From contig NC_135242.1 of the NCBI RefSeq assembly GCF_947623445.1, positions 6,572,001 through 6,636,000 of the forward strand: a DNA stretch of 64,000 nucleotides, read 5' to 3'. This DNA comes from Clavelina lepadiformis (lineage: Eukaryota; Chordata; Ascidiacea; Aplousobranchia; Clavelinidae). A program made the position numbers and the translations under genes. The notes beneath the pieces are model-generated. The model saw only the letters and a list, made by a program, of their open reading frames with translations, was not told the DNA's origin and searched no databases. Of this stretch, positions 1 through 11,457 are shown piece after piece; the first letter of the stretch is position 1, and every line of letters starts with the position of its first letter.

Positions 1-563
1 CTATGTTAAGTTAACCTTTTTTAAGACAACACATGGCTTTATTTTTCTTACAGCAACCCAAACTTCTTTTGCAGTTTTTTGGTTAACAATACCTTGTGAG
101 AATATTTGATTGAAAGCAGTATTGTGTTTCACTAAAATTTTATAAAGCTGAAAAGTACACCGTTGGTACTGTGTATAGCTTGTTTAAATGGGGAGGTTTC
201 TTTGCTTATGAAAAACTTTACTTCAGTTCGGTTGTTTTATTGTAACTGTGTACAGTCAATTTTGCCTTTATCAGCGATATCAGAACTTAGACTCATACTA
301 AATTGATTTCTCCATAAATAAAGATTGGTGCCCAAACTTGAGAAACTAAAAGTAAACAAGTTACTAGAAGTTCCAGGCTAAATCTTCTTATAAAAGAGTA
401 AGTATTTGTCTGTAAAGAATAAAGATGCCTACTCAATATGACATGTCCTAGGTGCAATTTGCTTAGAAAACATGGATTAGTTTCTTCACTTTGCAATTCC
501 ACCTCTTTTGTTTAGAAGGTCGAATGACGTCAACACGTTTGCGTATGTGTTCAAATTTGTGCT
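1..563. other. Non-coding flank, no gene seen
   Basis: AT-rich sequence with no exon that joins to a neighbour. A minus-strand open frame at 293-502 has a hydrophobic end but no splice context, and I treat it as chance. Part of this stretch is probably the 3' untranslated region of the minus-strand gene that ends at 564. Confidence 0.5.
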
Positions 564-904
564 TTATTTCACGATAAAATGCCGAATTACTGTAATTATT
601 ATGACCAATGCAATAACTATTAAAACAGGTGCCAATATCTTGGAAGCTCTGCTCTGTGGTCTATGTTCATAGATCTGCAAGATATAAATCCATAGATATA
701 ATTTTGCTTCACAACATTGCTGCGACTACGAATGATAACTTATTACCAACTGACGATTATAGGCGTTGGGGGAGCCGTAGAAAGGGCTAGAGGCGTCACA
801 GCTTTGGAGTTGCCATTGAGCTGAGCTGTTCTGTTGACTTCATCTTCCCTCATTAAGCACTCATAGCTGGGTGGTGGATCGTCGCTGTTGACAGGCGTGG
901 TCAT
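564..904 (-). CDS. Small PPxY single-pass membrane protein (gene A)
   Basis: I do not recognise a named family. Two exons, 755-904 and 564-674, join in phase 0 (weak donor GTCAGT, good acceptor TTGCAG) into an 86-residue protein. The N-terminal half is polar and proline-rich and contains DDPPPSYE, a PPxY motif of the kind bound by WW domains. The C-terminal exon starts IYEHRPQSRASKI and then has one hydrophobic segment of about 20 residues (residues 62-82), ending in a short basic tail, IRHFIVK. This layout suggests a tail-anchored or type III membrane protein with its N-terminus in the cytosol. The stop codon overlaps an AATAAA hexamer. The design and the phase-0 intron just before the membrane exon are shared with the genes at 2135-3435 and 7425-9784. 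A role as an adaptor for NEDD4-type ubiquitin ligases is inference from the motif alone. Confidence 0.6.
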
Positions 905-2134
905 CTTTCTTAAGATGGACCAACGTCCGTCTTTCTTCGTGCGTACACTTTAGGTATAACCTTCAGCTAAATTTAAGTTTATCTATAGCACCTTAAAAAC
1001 TTTAAAATGTAGGCTTCAGAAGAAGGGGTTATGGTGCCCAGATAAATCAATTAATCATTTACCTCAGTCAAAAAGTCTTTTCACAATAAAGCAGATTTTT
1101 AAACCTTTTATTAATGTGACCCACCCTCGCCTCGAATGACAACGTGTGATTTATACAAGCCACAGACGTATTCTAATCAATTCACACTCAATTTTGAAAT
1201 GCTTTGTAGTAATCAGTACTAGAACCTCTCCCAAATTAACTTTCAAAGTTTTTGTACTGATTCCAGCTTAATTGACTGCCATGTTTCTTTAACTTAAAGA
1301 ACTTGCTTCTGTAACACATTTTATGCGTTATTGCTTACAGCTTAAGTGAACGGGCAACAAATTGTCTGAACAAATCCTTCCATTTGTCAATGTAGAGTTA
1401 TAAATGAGATAATTTTGCCTCATTTCTTGTTAAAAGTCGAAAACCAAGACTCTTAATCCAGTTCCAAGTTAGCACGAAGCCTCAAATTCTACTCTATGGC
1501 TCATACCTGATTAAGTAACCTGTATATTCTAGCAAAGGTCAAAAGGTATTGTCTGGCCGATTCAGATGACGTGAGATATAGCTTAGTATTGAATTACATC
1601 TTAGCGACCTGATGAAGGTATAAAACAGATTGTATGAGCTGAAAAGGACATGCAATTACAATGTAAATTATATTATAACCACAAATCATAAGTTGTACTG
1701 GTAGAAATAAGACACAATTTAAACCAACAAATACGGCATAAAAATGTCTGATATTGCAAATTGCGTATAAGTTATAGTAATAACAATAAGTTACAATATA
1801 TCTGCTTATGTTTCACAGTGCAGTTGAAAAATCTTATGATATATCAAAACTGACATTGATTGATAATTGAAACAAACAACCACTAGGTGAAGTTCACAGA
1901 AAATAGCGCAATTGTTGTCAATTCTTTAATACTTGATTCTATTGGCCTTTACAAAACAAATACCGTGAACATTTGTAAAGGTCAACTATGTTATTGCAAT
2001 GTATCACGGCCTGAGCTTTCATTTAGGTTATAAGTGGTTATATGTTTAATGGGTTTTATTAATATGCTTCATGTGATATTATTTGCTTTTGCTAGTTTGG
2101 AAAGCAAACACTTGGTGACGCTGCTGACCAAGTA
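905..2134. other. Intergenic, nothing recognised
   Basis: About 1.2 kb of AT-rich sequence between two minus-strand genes. I see no exon, RNA gene or repeat that I can support. Confidence 0.5.
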
Positions 2135-3435
2135 CTATCCGTTCAAAGAATTCACTGAAAGAGAAAAAAACAGTAAATCCGTATCAATTATTATAGTTAC
2201 ATTATCGATTTAAGCTGATAATACACGTTTTGAAAGAATATACATGTCAATTGTGGACAACCTAAAGTAATTAACAAAACTTACCTGCGTCGGCGGCAGA
2301 TGTTACAGCTGAAAGCAACATATATAAAATTTATTTAAATTATATTAATAACTTATAATATGATATCTTAACTATATTTTTGTCCCTTATCTATAGAATC
2401 ATCTTTGCAGTGTTCCTGCCTAATCTCTGCATATTGGGTTAATTAAAATCACTCGCTAAGAAAAATTCTCGCGCAAAGCTGGTAATTTAATAAAGATACG
2501 TTTGCCCAAGCTAGCCAAGACCACTTAAGATTATTCTACAATCTATGTGCAATATTAAAATAAAAAAACATTTTTTTTCCGGTATTATCGCTTTATGTGT
2601 AAAGGAAACTATTTGAGGGTATTGTTATTTAACTAGCTTAAGTATTTACATACACGCGATTCGTTTTGGTGTAGATGCTTGATGTTTAAACATTTCTATT
2701 TGAGTATATTCTTAAATAAGCCAATTACTTACCTTCATAAATGCCATAACCAATTCCGGCTAATACTCCTAAAACTATTAAAACGCAAATCAGGATTAGA
2801 CAGACTGTAATCCCGCAAATCGAACAACAGCTTGTTTGACTTTTAACTTCGGTCTGTGGGTAAAATATGTCGTATCACTTAAAATTACTTATAGTATATA
2901 TTTCATATAAACCTACTGCAAATACAGCATGTTTTGCTAAAATTATTACTTCTTATACGGTAGCGGACCGACCAGGGTGCCAACTTGCCCAGTGACCATT
3001 ACAAATCCTTTTTATTGATTAGTATATACGTGGCTTGTCAAACGACCAAACAAAGTTATATACGATCTTGATAGCAAGCCGGTTGCTCAACCCATTTTGG
3101 CATCAAATGATTGGTACAAGTATAGCTTATATTTACTTGCTACCATTGCTAACTACCATGGTAGTTACCAATTAAACGATAGCACCTTTAATTGTGAGCT
3201 CCGCTTCGTCGGCAGGCAGCTAAAGTTTTTAGCTCCAGTCCGCCACTGTTATTCTTATGAAATTCGCAACTGTTTAGGCTTGTTTACTTACCTCCTGTTG
3301 AGAAGCAAAAACTACAGGTGCGGCCGTAACGACATCGCCTTGCTGCTGTGTTGTCAAGGCATTGTGGTAACCGCCTTGAGTCTGAATGACCATTGTTTGG
3401 TCATAACTAGGGGGACTCGGGTTAACAGCCGCCAT
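2135..3435 (-). CDS. Small PPxY, cysteine-rich single-pass membrane protein (gene B)
   Basis: Four exons (3292-3435, 2733-2853, 2285-2308, 2135-2154) have GT-AG borders and phases 0, 1 and 1, giving 102 residues. Exon 1 starts MAAVNPSPPSYDQT, so a PPSY motif lies near the N-terminus, followed by a Gln/Thr-rich stretch. Exon 2 carries a cysteine cluster (TSCCSICGITVC) that runs into a hydrophobic segment at about residues 60-84. Only a short tail (AVTSAADA, VNSLNG) follows. The cysteines beside the membrane are possible palmitoylation sites (inference). The 24-base and 20-base exons are too short to be called as open frames, but the phases close exactly on a stop. The order of PPxY, phase-0 intron and membrane exon matches genes A and C. 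No family name is claimed. Confidence 0.65.
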
Positions 3436-4155
3436 AATTGTTTATGTCACAAATTAGAAGCAATTAATATATGCTGCGTGGGCTTGTTTTGAATGATACT
3501 GTACTGAAACTAAATAAGGCTTAACTTAAAATTTGATATATATGAAATATTTCGCTCAAGCTTGGCTATATGATGTATTGTATATGTGTAATTAAAATCT
3601 AAAACAGTATTGCTCAGTTCAGCTGTACGTCCTGGTTGCTTAATAATAGCCTTCTCATAAAAGTTATAAAGCGTTTCTTATCGCTAGCCGACTTTTGTTT
3701 ATGTGATAACTTAGATATACGACTTTTATACTAGCAGGCTATGGCTACTCAGCAACAGGTGATTTCTGCGAACTTAATATATGTATAATAGGTCTAACAG
3801 GGCGACAGAAATCTGATTCAATGAACTTCCTTCATTGTTCCTTTTGTTTATACAGCACTGAAGCTTTGGCGTAGCGAAACACTTTGTCGGTTGGACAAAG
3901 CGTCGTAATACGGAGGTAATAGTTGTAATCAAAGGTGTGTAGTAATGTTTGAGAAATTTTAAAGGTCATCTCTCAATATTTGTTAAACTTTGGATAGATC
4001 TGCAGTTTTCATACAATAAGTGCAGTTATTAGTACTTTACTGAAAATAGACCCAATGGATACTGTGTTTAGGCACTAATAACAATAAACCATATTTAAAA
4101 AAAGTACCAATCGAAAAACTTTCTTCTGCTGAAATGAACCGTAATTTTCCACAGT
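3436..4155. other. Intergenic, nothing recognised
   Basis: About 0.7 kb between the start of gene B and the last exon of the carbonic-anhydrase-like gene. No feature seen. Confidence 0.45.
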
Positions 4156-6454
4156 TTACTCGTGATCGTGGTCCTCTTCTGCGGCTTGTGAGTTTTCATT
4201 ATGGGTTCTCCACATATTACTTGTGCTGGTAATGATGCGCCCATAAACTGGCTGAACGGGACGGAAGTTGCCACCAATCAGGTTCCCGGGTTCTTCTTCT
4301 CAGGTTGTTCGGTAAAGACTTATCTGAAGTGCTTCTGCCTATTTACGAAAAACAACTCAGTGTTTGCGCTACGATTATAATTCTTTCACCGATTCTAACT
4401 AAGGACATTTGACTGTTTTGTCCTTAAGTTATTTATTTCGGGGAAAGTAAACATGGCTCCGTAACTGAGTCATTCTGAGAGCAAGTCAAAGACGATTATC
4501 AAACCGAAAGTTTTACAATGTTTTACATTAAAATGTATTATGTTTATGATACTTGCCTGTGCTAAAGAAATGCTTATCGGTTCTTCAAACACCGTAAAAT
4601 TACAGACTCGTCGCATGGTGGCGTAGTCAGTGATCCCCTAGGTAAAATTCATAATTTTGATGTGTGGGCTCTAGCATTACACTCTATACCTATACTACCC
4701 ATTATGATGACATAATGCAGCCTATATAAAATCAGAACTAATCAAATCAAATACTGTCCACGACTGAGAAAAATCTTTGCACGTTTTAAAATCGGCGACA
4801 CTTCCTCCTCTCTCGTGTTTGAATTACATTGGACACAGTCAATTTTTATTTTTTATGTCTTATTCCCGGAATTTGACAGCGTTCACCAGGTTTACCAGCT
4901 GGGGCAAGCGTTATTGTTCATGCCTTACAACTGCAGCACGATTAGGTAACAAACCTCCGTCCAACTATCACGAAAAAGGCGCTCTACCCGCTGTGCCACT
5001 GAGCGAGTTTTGTTTATTTTCATACACTAAACAATACTCTGATATCCAAGCAGAAACTTCCAGCGCCATGCAACACTTGTGTTGGTCCACGATGCACTAA
5101 CTGACTAACACACAAAACTAACGTTAAAATTCACTGAACTCTCAAATCTCACACAAATTAGTCTTAACAGAACTTTCTTGTAACGATAGAACATCTGAAT
5201 ATTTTGAGGTAGAAATGGAATCAAGGAGAACATTGTGTGGAATTCGTAGCTATCACCTTTGTATTGCACCACTTTTTGTTTTACCGGCGCTAGTAAAGCG
5301 GAAAATCCCGGATTGTCTTCAGTGTCAGTTGCCTTTTTTTAGCAATTATGTAATAGTAAAATCGAAGTTTATATGGAAAGACCAATTAAGTGATGGGCAT
5401 GTTTTAACCGAAGTGAATGAAACAACTTTAATAACCAGTATTGCTAACTGATCTAAACAACTTTTCGGGACCTATCTGAGTTTTAAAACCCCAGGTTAGT
5501 CGTTTTGACTTTTGCTACACAAAAATCTTACTACTTGAGCACATATATATTTACCTCAATAAAAAAAGCTAAAATTGCTAAAATGTCTGGCTGCTTGGCG
5601 GCTATGGTTAGGTTATTGTACTTGACATTGTAATGAACTATTTGAAATTCACCGAAGAACCGACTTCCATCCAACATGTGCTCAGACCCCTCACTTGAAC
5701 CGGCAGCAGCCCAATGCAGTTGAAGCTGTGCCACCTGAAAAAGCAAATATCGTAAAGCTTTCTCTCGTCTTCGGTTGTGGTATCGGTTTTATTCATTGTA
5801 CTTAATTTTTACAGGTCTTGCTCTTATTGTTTATACATGGCAGAATATCTTGTATAAACATACACACAAAAAATAGTTGAAGACGGTAATGAAAAAGTGT
5901 TATTTTAACCACTAAATTTGTTAAGCTTCTCTACCTGGTTTGTTCAGTTATACCTTGTAATCATCCGGTAAAAATATACCATCGCTGATCGTGTAGCATT
6001 CGCCCAGATCCACTTGCACTGAAACACGGAGATTCGTTAACGTTTGCACCACTCAAACTGATAGCTTAGTTTACTCATTTAGCAGATGTTGTAATGCTTT
6101 CTTCCATATACTAACGGGTGTGGCCGTTGTTAATTACGATCATAGAACTTGGCCATTGCTCAAAAATACTCGGATCGTCCAGCAGACGCAGCTTTCTGAC
6201 CACGTTTCCCTCTGAAGCATCAATATCAATAGGTGATTGATAGCTTGAATGTCCACAAAGCCAATATGTATTCTTCCAGCTTTCTGGCCCTGATAAAACA
6301 TGTTAAGCGATCTAAACTTGGTTCTAACTTCTTCTCGTTTACGTTTTATCACTAGGTGTAGTAAGAAGCTATCTGACAGTAGAGTTTATTAAAAATAATT
6401 TTTCCTTACCGTTGTCGACGCCATATCCCCATTCGGCGGCCGCTAACGGAGATC
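4156..6454 (-). CDS. Carbonic-anhydrase-related protein, 5' end not found, 3' half apparently disrupted
   Basis: Alpha-carbonic-anhydrase domain on five clean exons, 6410-6454, 6116-6289, 5954-6018, 5555-5734 and 5257-5332, with matching phases. Seen in order: EWGYG, QSPIDID, INNGHT, the zinc-site strand AQLQLHW, GSEHMLDG, FGEFQIVHYN and NPGFSALLAPVK. In active enzymes zinc is held by His94, His96 and His119. Here positions 94 and 119 are Gln and only His96 remains, so CO2 hydration is not expected. This resembles carbonic-anhydrase-related proteins. The later parts are 4557-4637, with GSLTTPPCDES in one frame and FTVFEEPISISLAQ in another plus a GC donor (CAG|GCAAGT), and 4156-4298 with NFRPVQPVYGR. 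They do not join in one frame, and the exon before GSLTTPPC is not cleanly visible. A SINE lies in this part. Either the gene is decaying or the sequence has indel errors. No start codon or signal-peptide exon was identified. Confidence 0.75.
4895..5010 (-). mobile_element. tRNA-derived SINE
   Basis: Read on the minus strand, the sequence starts with a tRNA-like head. There is an A-box-like stretch (TGGCACAGCGGGTAGAGCG, near 4981-4998) and a B-box-like stretch GGTTTGTTACC (4945-4955) at tRNA spacing. The head is followed by an unrelated tail with GTAAGGCATGAAC, a kind of tail seen in metazoan tRNA SINEs. It does not fold as a sound tRNA. It sits within the damaged 3' half of the carbonic-anhydrase-like gene, in the same orientation. 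The outer limits are approximate and I did not identify target-site duplications. Confidence 0.55.
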
Positions 6455-7424
6455 CTAAATTTAAGAAATTTATTCAAAATATTTTCAATTTTCTTAAAAA
6501 TGTTTTACTGTTTGACACCAACTTTTTGTTCTGTAAAATATAGCTAAAGAATTCGTGTGTTCATGTATAGATATGTAAAAAATCATTAATTAGTATAGAT
6601 CACAACAAATTGATGCTTTACCCGCCCTTTATCAATTGCGAGAGCACCAAGTGAACCACCATTTCATCAAAAAGTTTATATCCGAGTAAATCTATGTGGA
6701 AAATGGAAAAAACAAGCACATGAAGCTTGCTATTTCTTTTGAAGTAAACATTTTGAACAATATACTTTCTAGATGACGTTTTTTTTCATCTGCAACTTAT
6801 ACCCATGTTAAAAAAACTGCTGTCTGTTTAAAGCACTTCCAATGCAGTTGCATGCTGAAAGGCTTTATTTAAACTTCAAATTTTGCACTAATCTAGGACA
6901 TGCGCGGACTTCTCACTTTGTAGTTCGAGGATGTGGAGGAAGTAAAATACAACACACAAACCACAGCCTATGAAGTACATCAGCTTTTATTCAATTCCAG
7001 GTCAAAACAAAGCATCTAATTGTATGCTCTAAATATTTCTGTAATAACCGGTGACAATGACTAATACACGCCCGCACATAATGATAAAGATTCATATAAC
7101 GATAACGATAGTTTAGAAATATATTAACAAATACAAATAGAAATAGCAGCGTTTAGGTAATTTTGAAATGCGGCAAATTGCGGCATAACTTTATCAAAAC
7201 ATTGTATAGCACTGTCTGCCTTGATACTTAACACCTCCGGTAGTTGTTTGTAATATTTCTTTCAATTTCATTACGGTGATTATATTGATTCATTACACAA
7301 TGTTCTTCATGGTGCAAAGCTGTTATAATTATACAAGTCTCGCTTCTGACAGCAGGAATTGTCTTATAAATATATAATATAAGCCATGGCTGGCGTGCTC
7401 AGCTCTACTTCATGTCTTCTCTAT
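6455..7424. other. Upstream region of the carbonic-anhydrase-like gene
   Basis: Should contain the first exon or exons of the minus-strand carbonic-anhydrase-like gene. A short ATG frame near 6665 (MVVHLVLSQ) ends close to a possible donor, but its phase does not match the next exon, so I leave it out. Nothing else seen. Confidence 0.35.
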
Positions 7425-9784
7425 TCATCCAATATCGTCGTAATACATGTAGTCATCTCCAAAGTAATCGTCTGCATTAGAATCTGACTTGTTAGTTGTC
7501 TGTTTTCTTGAATGGTCGGCAATTTATACATTTTAACCGTACCTGTGGAATAGTACTGGAAAGTAGTGTTGGTTGGCGGAGTATTTTCTAAAGAATATAG
7601 TTATTATAAGATTCTAACACAACTCTTTTAACTCTTACTTTTAAACCCTTTAGAAACGAACATTACAATCAAAAAGTTTAGAGTTTAGAGTTTAGAGTTT
7701 AGACCATTCAGCATACTAAACCAACAAGATTAAAAAATAAAGCCTCATAGGTTGACATGGCAATTTTGTGATCTTACCAATAGCAAAGTACAAGGTGCAA
7801 GAAGCTGCCCCAATCAAAAGAATGGCAACGACGATGACGATTATAATTTTGCACGTTTTTGTCAAATGTCTTTTCGCAGCCTGTGTATAGTACGTATAGG
7901 TATATACATACTCTATAAAAATTGAGTCATTATGACTTACTTTTGTATAAAACTCGCATGATAACAGTCACTCATGCCAGACACCAACCTCACTAACAAT
8001 TGACAAGGTATCAACTTCGCTTCTAAGGTTAGAGGGCAAAGCGGGCTTGGCTGCGAGGTCTGTGCCGGTTACAATCGGTTGTGTGAAATGTCCTTCCAGG
8101 TACTTGTCTCGTTGGTGGGTACTTGTACCGTCCAGCGGTGTTAAAGAAAGCATTGGTATGCTTACAAGATTGACGACGTTTGACGATGAGGACATTTTCT
8201 TTGGAAACCTTGGACAGTTATTGGCGGGCTTAATTAATGCCGGCTGTCGAGCATTCTATTATGATTGATTTTGAAAAAGTTTTAAGCTTCTGTAGAACAA
8301 CAAACTTCATTTCCTACTACTTGATTTACCAAACCGAAATTACAGAAGAACACTTTCGGAACAAACTGTATTCATCGTTTTTACTCTGCGAAAACTATAT
8401 GTTTTGCTGAAGAACTCACAAATCTGCTTCACTGTGTACGTTACAGTATAGTTGTAACGTGGGCATTTTTACACTCACTCACACATACCATACCACTTTT
8501 TTTAAACTGTTCGCAGCTTACTACAAGACTACCACCCACAGAGCAGTAGTTCTTTACCTTGTGTGCTGTATTCAATTGCGTATTAACAGCACGAAATGTG
8601 GTGATATTTCTAACAGGTTCAGAAGTTGCGCTTTGTAATACGAGATTCCATTGAAATTTCCCACAATAAGGTATTCTTATATTGGGTAAAGAGACTGTTT
8701 TTTTCCACTGTCGTATATGTGTATTATGATTTTGGTTTACAGTAGAACTGGTTCAGTTTGCTTAATCTTAAGCTCTTGTTCTTTTATCTGTTTATCGTTG
8801 TTTGGCCGTTCCAGTTCTGCAAGCCCGTTTTATACTCTATAGTCTATAGTCTATACATTGCACTTTGCATAGGATTTAAAAGACTTTGATTCACCAATAA
8901 AATAAATTATACAGCGTTGCAGTGAACAAAGAAAACACAGATTGATAACAGCTGACATATTGTAGCGCTTTTTTGTTCATTGTTGAATCACTTAAATTAT
9001 TACTCTAATATCGAAAATCAGCGTTTGATTGACGGTAAAATTTCGGCCGTTAACGAGGACATTGAGCTATCTGCTAATGCTGATAAGGGATGAACGACAA
9101 CAACATTTACACAACGAAACTAACATGTCAGATAATTTGGATTTGATGTTGGCAAATAAATATTGCATATGGGGTTATGTTTTTCGTGTATTGCTGAGAT
9201 AGGTTCCAATCTTTACAAATTTGATTTGAATTTCTGACACATTATATAGACCCATATATAAGTTATGTAGATAAATATTTGTTTTCGGGTGCAAAAGTCT
9301 TGACATGGATCATATTTGCAGCCCAAAGAAAACGCTGATCATGAGTGCTGGGTATATACAAGCTTGACACAAATTATCATACTGCGGTGCGGTAGATATA
9401 ATCTTCATAAATCTTGACATGCACTGGTACTGACAAACTTGTTACCAGAAACACTTGGCAGGTCAAGAAAGTGCAAACTTGATGCCTTTAGTTGATGGAT
9501 TGGTTCCAGTTTTGGACAACGTTGAGGCGCTTGATATAAAAATCTCATGAATGCGTTACACATTTACACAATCCATATGATAATGACTTATATGTACGCG
9601 TATGTAACTGGCTAAACATAAGAAAAATATTTCAAATATGAGTACGAATGAAATATGAATTAATGAAAACAAAAAGCTCTTACCTGCTTGTTGTGCTGTT
9701 TTCACAGTGTTTTTGTTTTTCTTGTATTACACAAGCTCTATTTACTTTAGTCAGCTCATATGTTGGTGGAACCCAGTCTGTCAT
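7425..9784 (-). CDS. PPxY single-pass membrane protein with acidic-tyrosine tail (gene C)
   Basis: Proposed five exons: 9684-9784, 7989-8208, 7778-7880, 7543-7587 and 7425-7471. All phases close, giving 171 residues. Exon 1 starts MTDWVPPTYELTK, again with a PPxY motif near the N-terminus. Exon 2 is polar. Exon 3 starts AAKRHLTKTCK and has one strong hydrophobic segment (about residues 118-138). The tail holds ENTPPTNTTFQYYST and ends in an acidic, Tyr-rich stretch, DDYFGDDYMYYDDIG. The three 3' exons have good GT-AG sites. Two joins are weak: the donor closing exon 2 (GAG|GTTGGT) and the acceptor opening it. Exon 2 also has its own ATG at 8195, so 9684-9784 could belong to a separate transcript. 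The PPxY, phase-0 intron and membrane-exon order repeats that of genes A and B. Function unknown. Confidence 0.5.
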
Positions 9785-11457
9785 CTGACGTCCAGGGTGG
9801 GTGGAGTCGCCGTCGTTTCTGAATGACTTTTTAAAGTTTTGTTGGTCGCTTATAAATTTAAGACAACTGTTAAATGGCGATACAATCTTTTTAACGGTTA
9901 TTAATTTGTGGAATAAACGTAATGGTATATATGTGTGTCGTAATGTTTCGCATCATCTGTTTTTACTCTGTCAGTTCTACATTCGAATTAGCTGTGGCCC
10001 TGAACATAATTATTCGACAGCGTTTCAGTAGTCCATTCGTTTCTACTGGAACATGAATCTAGACAAAAGCAAACTTTATTGCAGTTTAAAAAAACGTTTA
10101 CATAACTAAACAGTTATTATATATTGGCCTTTACGTAGGAAAAAAATGAAGAAACTCGCAAAATATTTGACTCTGTTACGCAACGAAAAGGAAGCCCTGG
10201 GGCTGTGCTGGTTGCACCAAGAACATCAACGGCTTATCTTACACATGTGAGTGATTTTCGACAATTGCGGCCCAGTATAAATATAGGGTCACGCGTGCTA
10301 CGGCTTCAATCTATTTGACATCCGCTAAGGCAGTAATCAACAGCATGGCTTATCAAGTTAGTGTTAGTGTCAGTAATCAAGTTAGTGTCAGTAATCAACA
10401 GCATGGCTTAATTGACAGCCTTGTAATTTTTAAGCAATTTATTTGATGCGTTGAAACTAAGGATAATGCTGCAGTATGGGTAATTTAAAAGTTTTTGTTT
10501 TTAAAAATAATTTTTAATTTTTAATAATCTGGTCAGCTTTTTCTTGCCTTATTTTAATGACAGTAATTCCAGTGTAGGGCTTGAAAGAAGTGAAAAGAAA
10601 AAGCGGTAAAAGAGCAAAAGCTTTTCATTTTTTCTGGCTGCCGTCTTTTTTGGACGAATTATGAATCCAAAAGGGAACGATATTTAATTAGAAAAAACTT
10701 AGCTCTTCATCCAGTTTATTCAAATGAGTTAACAGTTGACGGTTTATAATTTTTTGACGTATAAGTGTTTTAGTACTTTTGAGATTTTTGTTACACCGTT
10801 TTCAATGCTTATTACAGTTAGTATTCGAGAATTCAAATCCTGTGTTTATGAAATGAGTTGGAGACGGTACCTATAGTTAGTTGGCCTCGTCTCAATCTTT
10901 ACTTTTTTGTACCGGTTAGGATTTCACGCGGGTTGTGGTTTTACTTCCCAAATAATACTTCAAGAATGTCAATAGTTACTGATCCCCACTTGCGGTATGT
11001 GACCGACCGGAAACTGTTTAAATTTTTCTCTGTAATATGGCAAATCTATAAAAGTATTTGACCGGCAAACCTTGGGGGCACGTCATATTAATTGTACAAA
11101 TACGTCAAGCCGGTAATAATAAATTAATCTTTTTTAGTCAAAGAAAAAACTCATTTGATATAATTAATTGTTACAGGAGATTGTTAGGCAGAATTTTCCC
11201 AAACTTGGCATTAAATATATGTTTCTTAAACCAGTTTTACAAACCATTTAAAGTTTCAGAAGCATTTAAAAGTAGACAACATCAGTGTTCATAAATATTC
11301 ATATTCATTTGTGAACACAACACTCAATTTTAGCTCATGGAGTAGCTCAGCTCATCAAACAATTAAATCAAAATAAAGTATTTCATAGGGTTGTTTAATA
11401 CAGTTGCTTTATTGTTTTTTAGACTGTACCGTATAGTAGTGTTATAAATTGGAGACA
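9785..11457. other. Intergenic with a short direct repeat at 10331-10412
   Basis: No gene seen. At 10331-10412 the units CAGTAATCAACAGCATGGCTTA and AAGTTAGTGTCAGTAATC recur in direct order, a small local duplication. A pyrimidine-rich tract ending in AG at 11421-11422 could be a 5' UTR or trans-splice acceptor for the gene starting at 11458. Confidence 0.4.

Noticed and set aside
6640-6705. Possible signal-peptide exon for the carbonic-anhydrase-like gene
   Set aside because: The phase at its apparent donor does not fit the exon at 6410-6454, and the hydrophobic stretch is weak.
7674-7704. Four tandem GTTTAGA-type heptamers, resembling a plant-type telomere repeat
   Set aside because: Only about four copies within an intron of gene C. 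The unit is not the animal telomere TTAGGG, so it is a simple local microsatellite.
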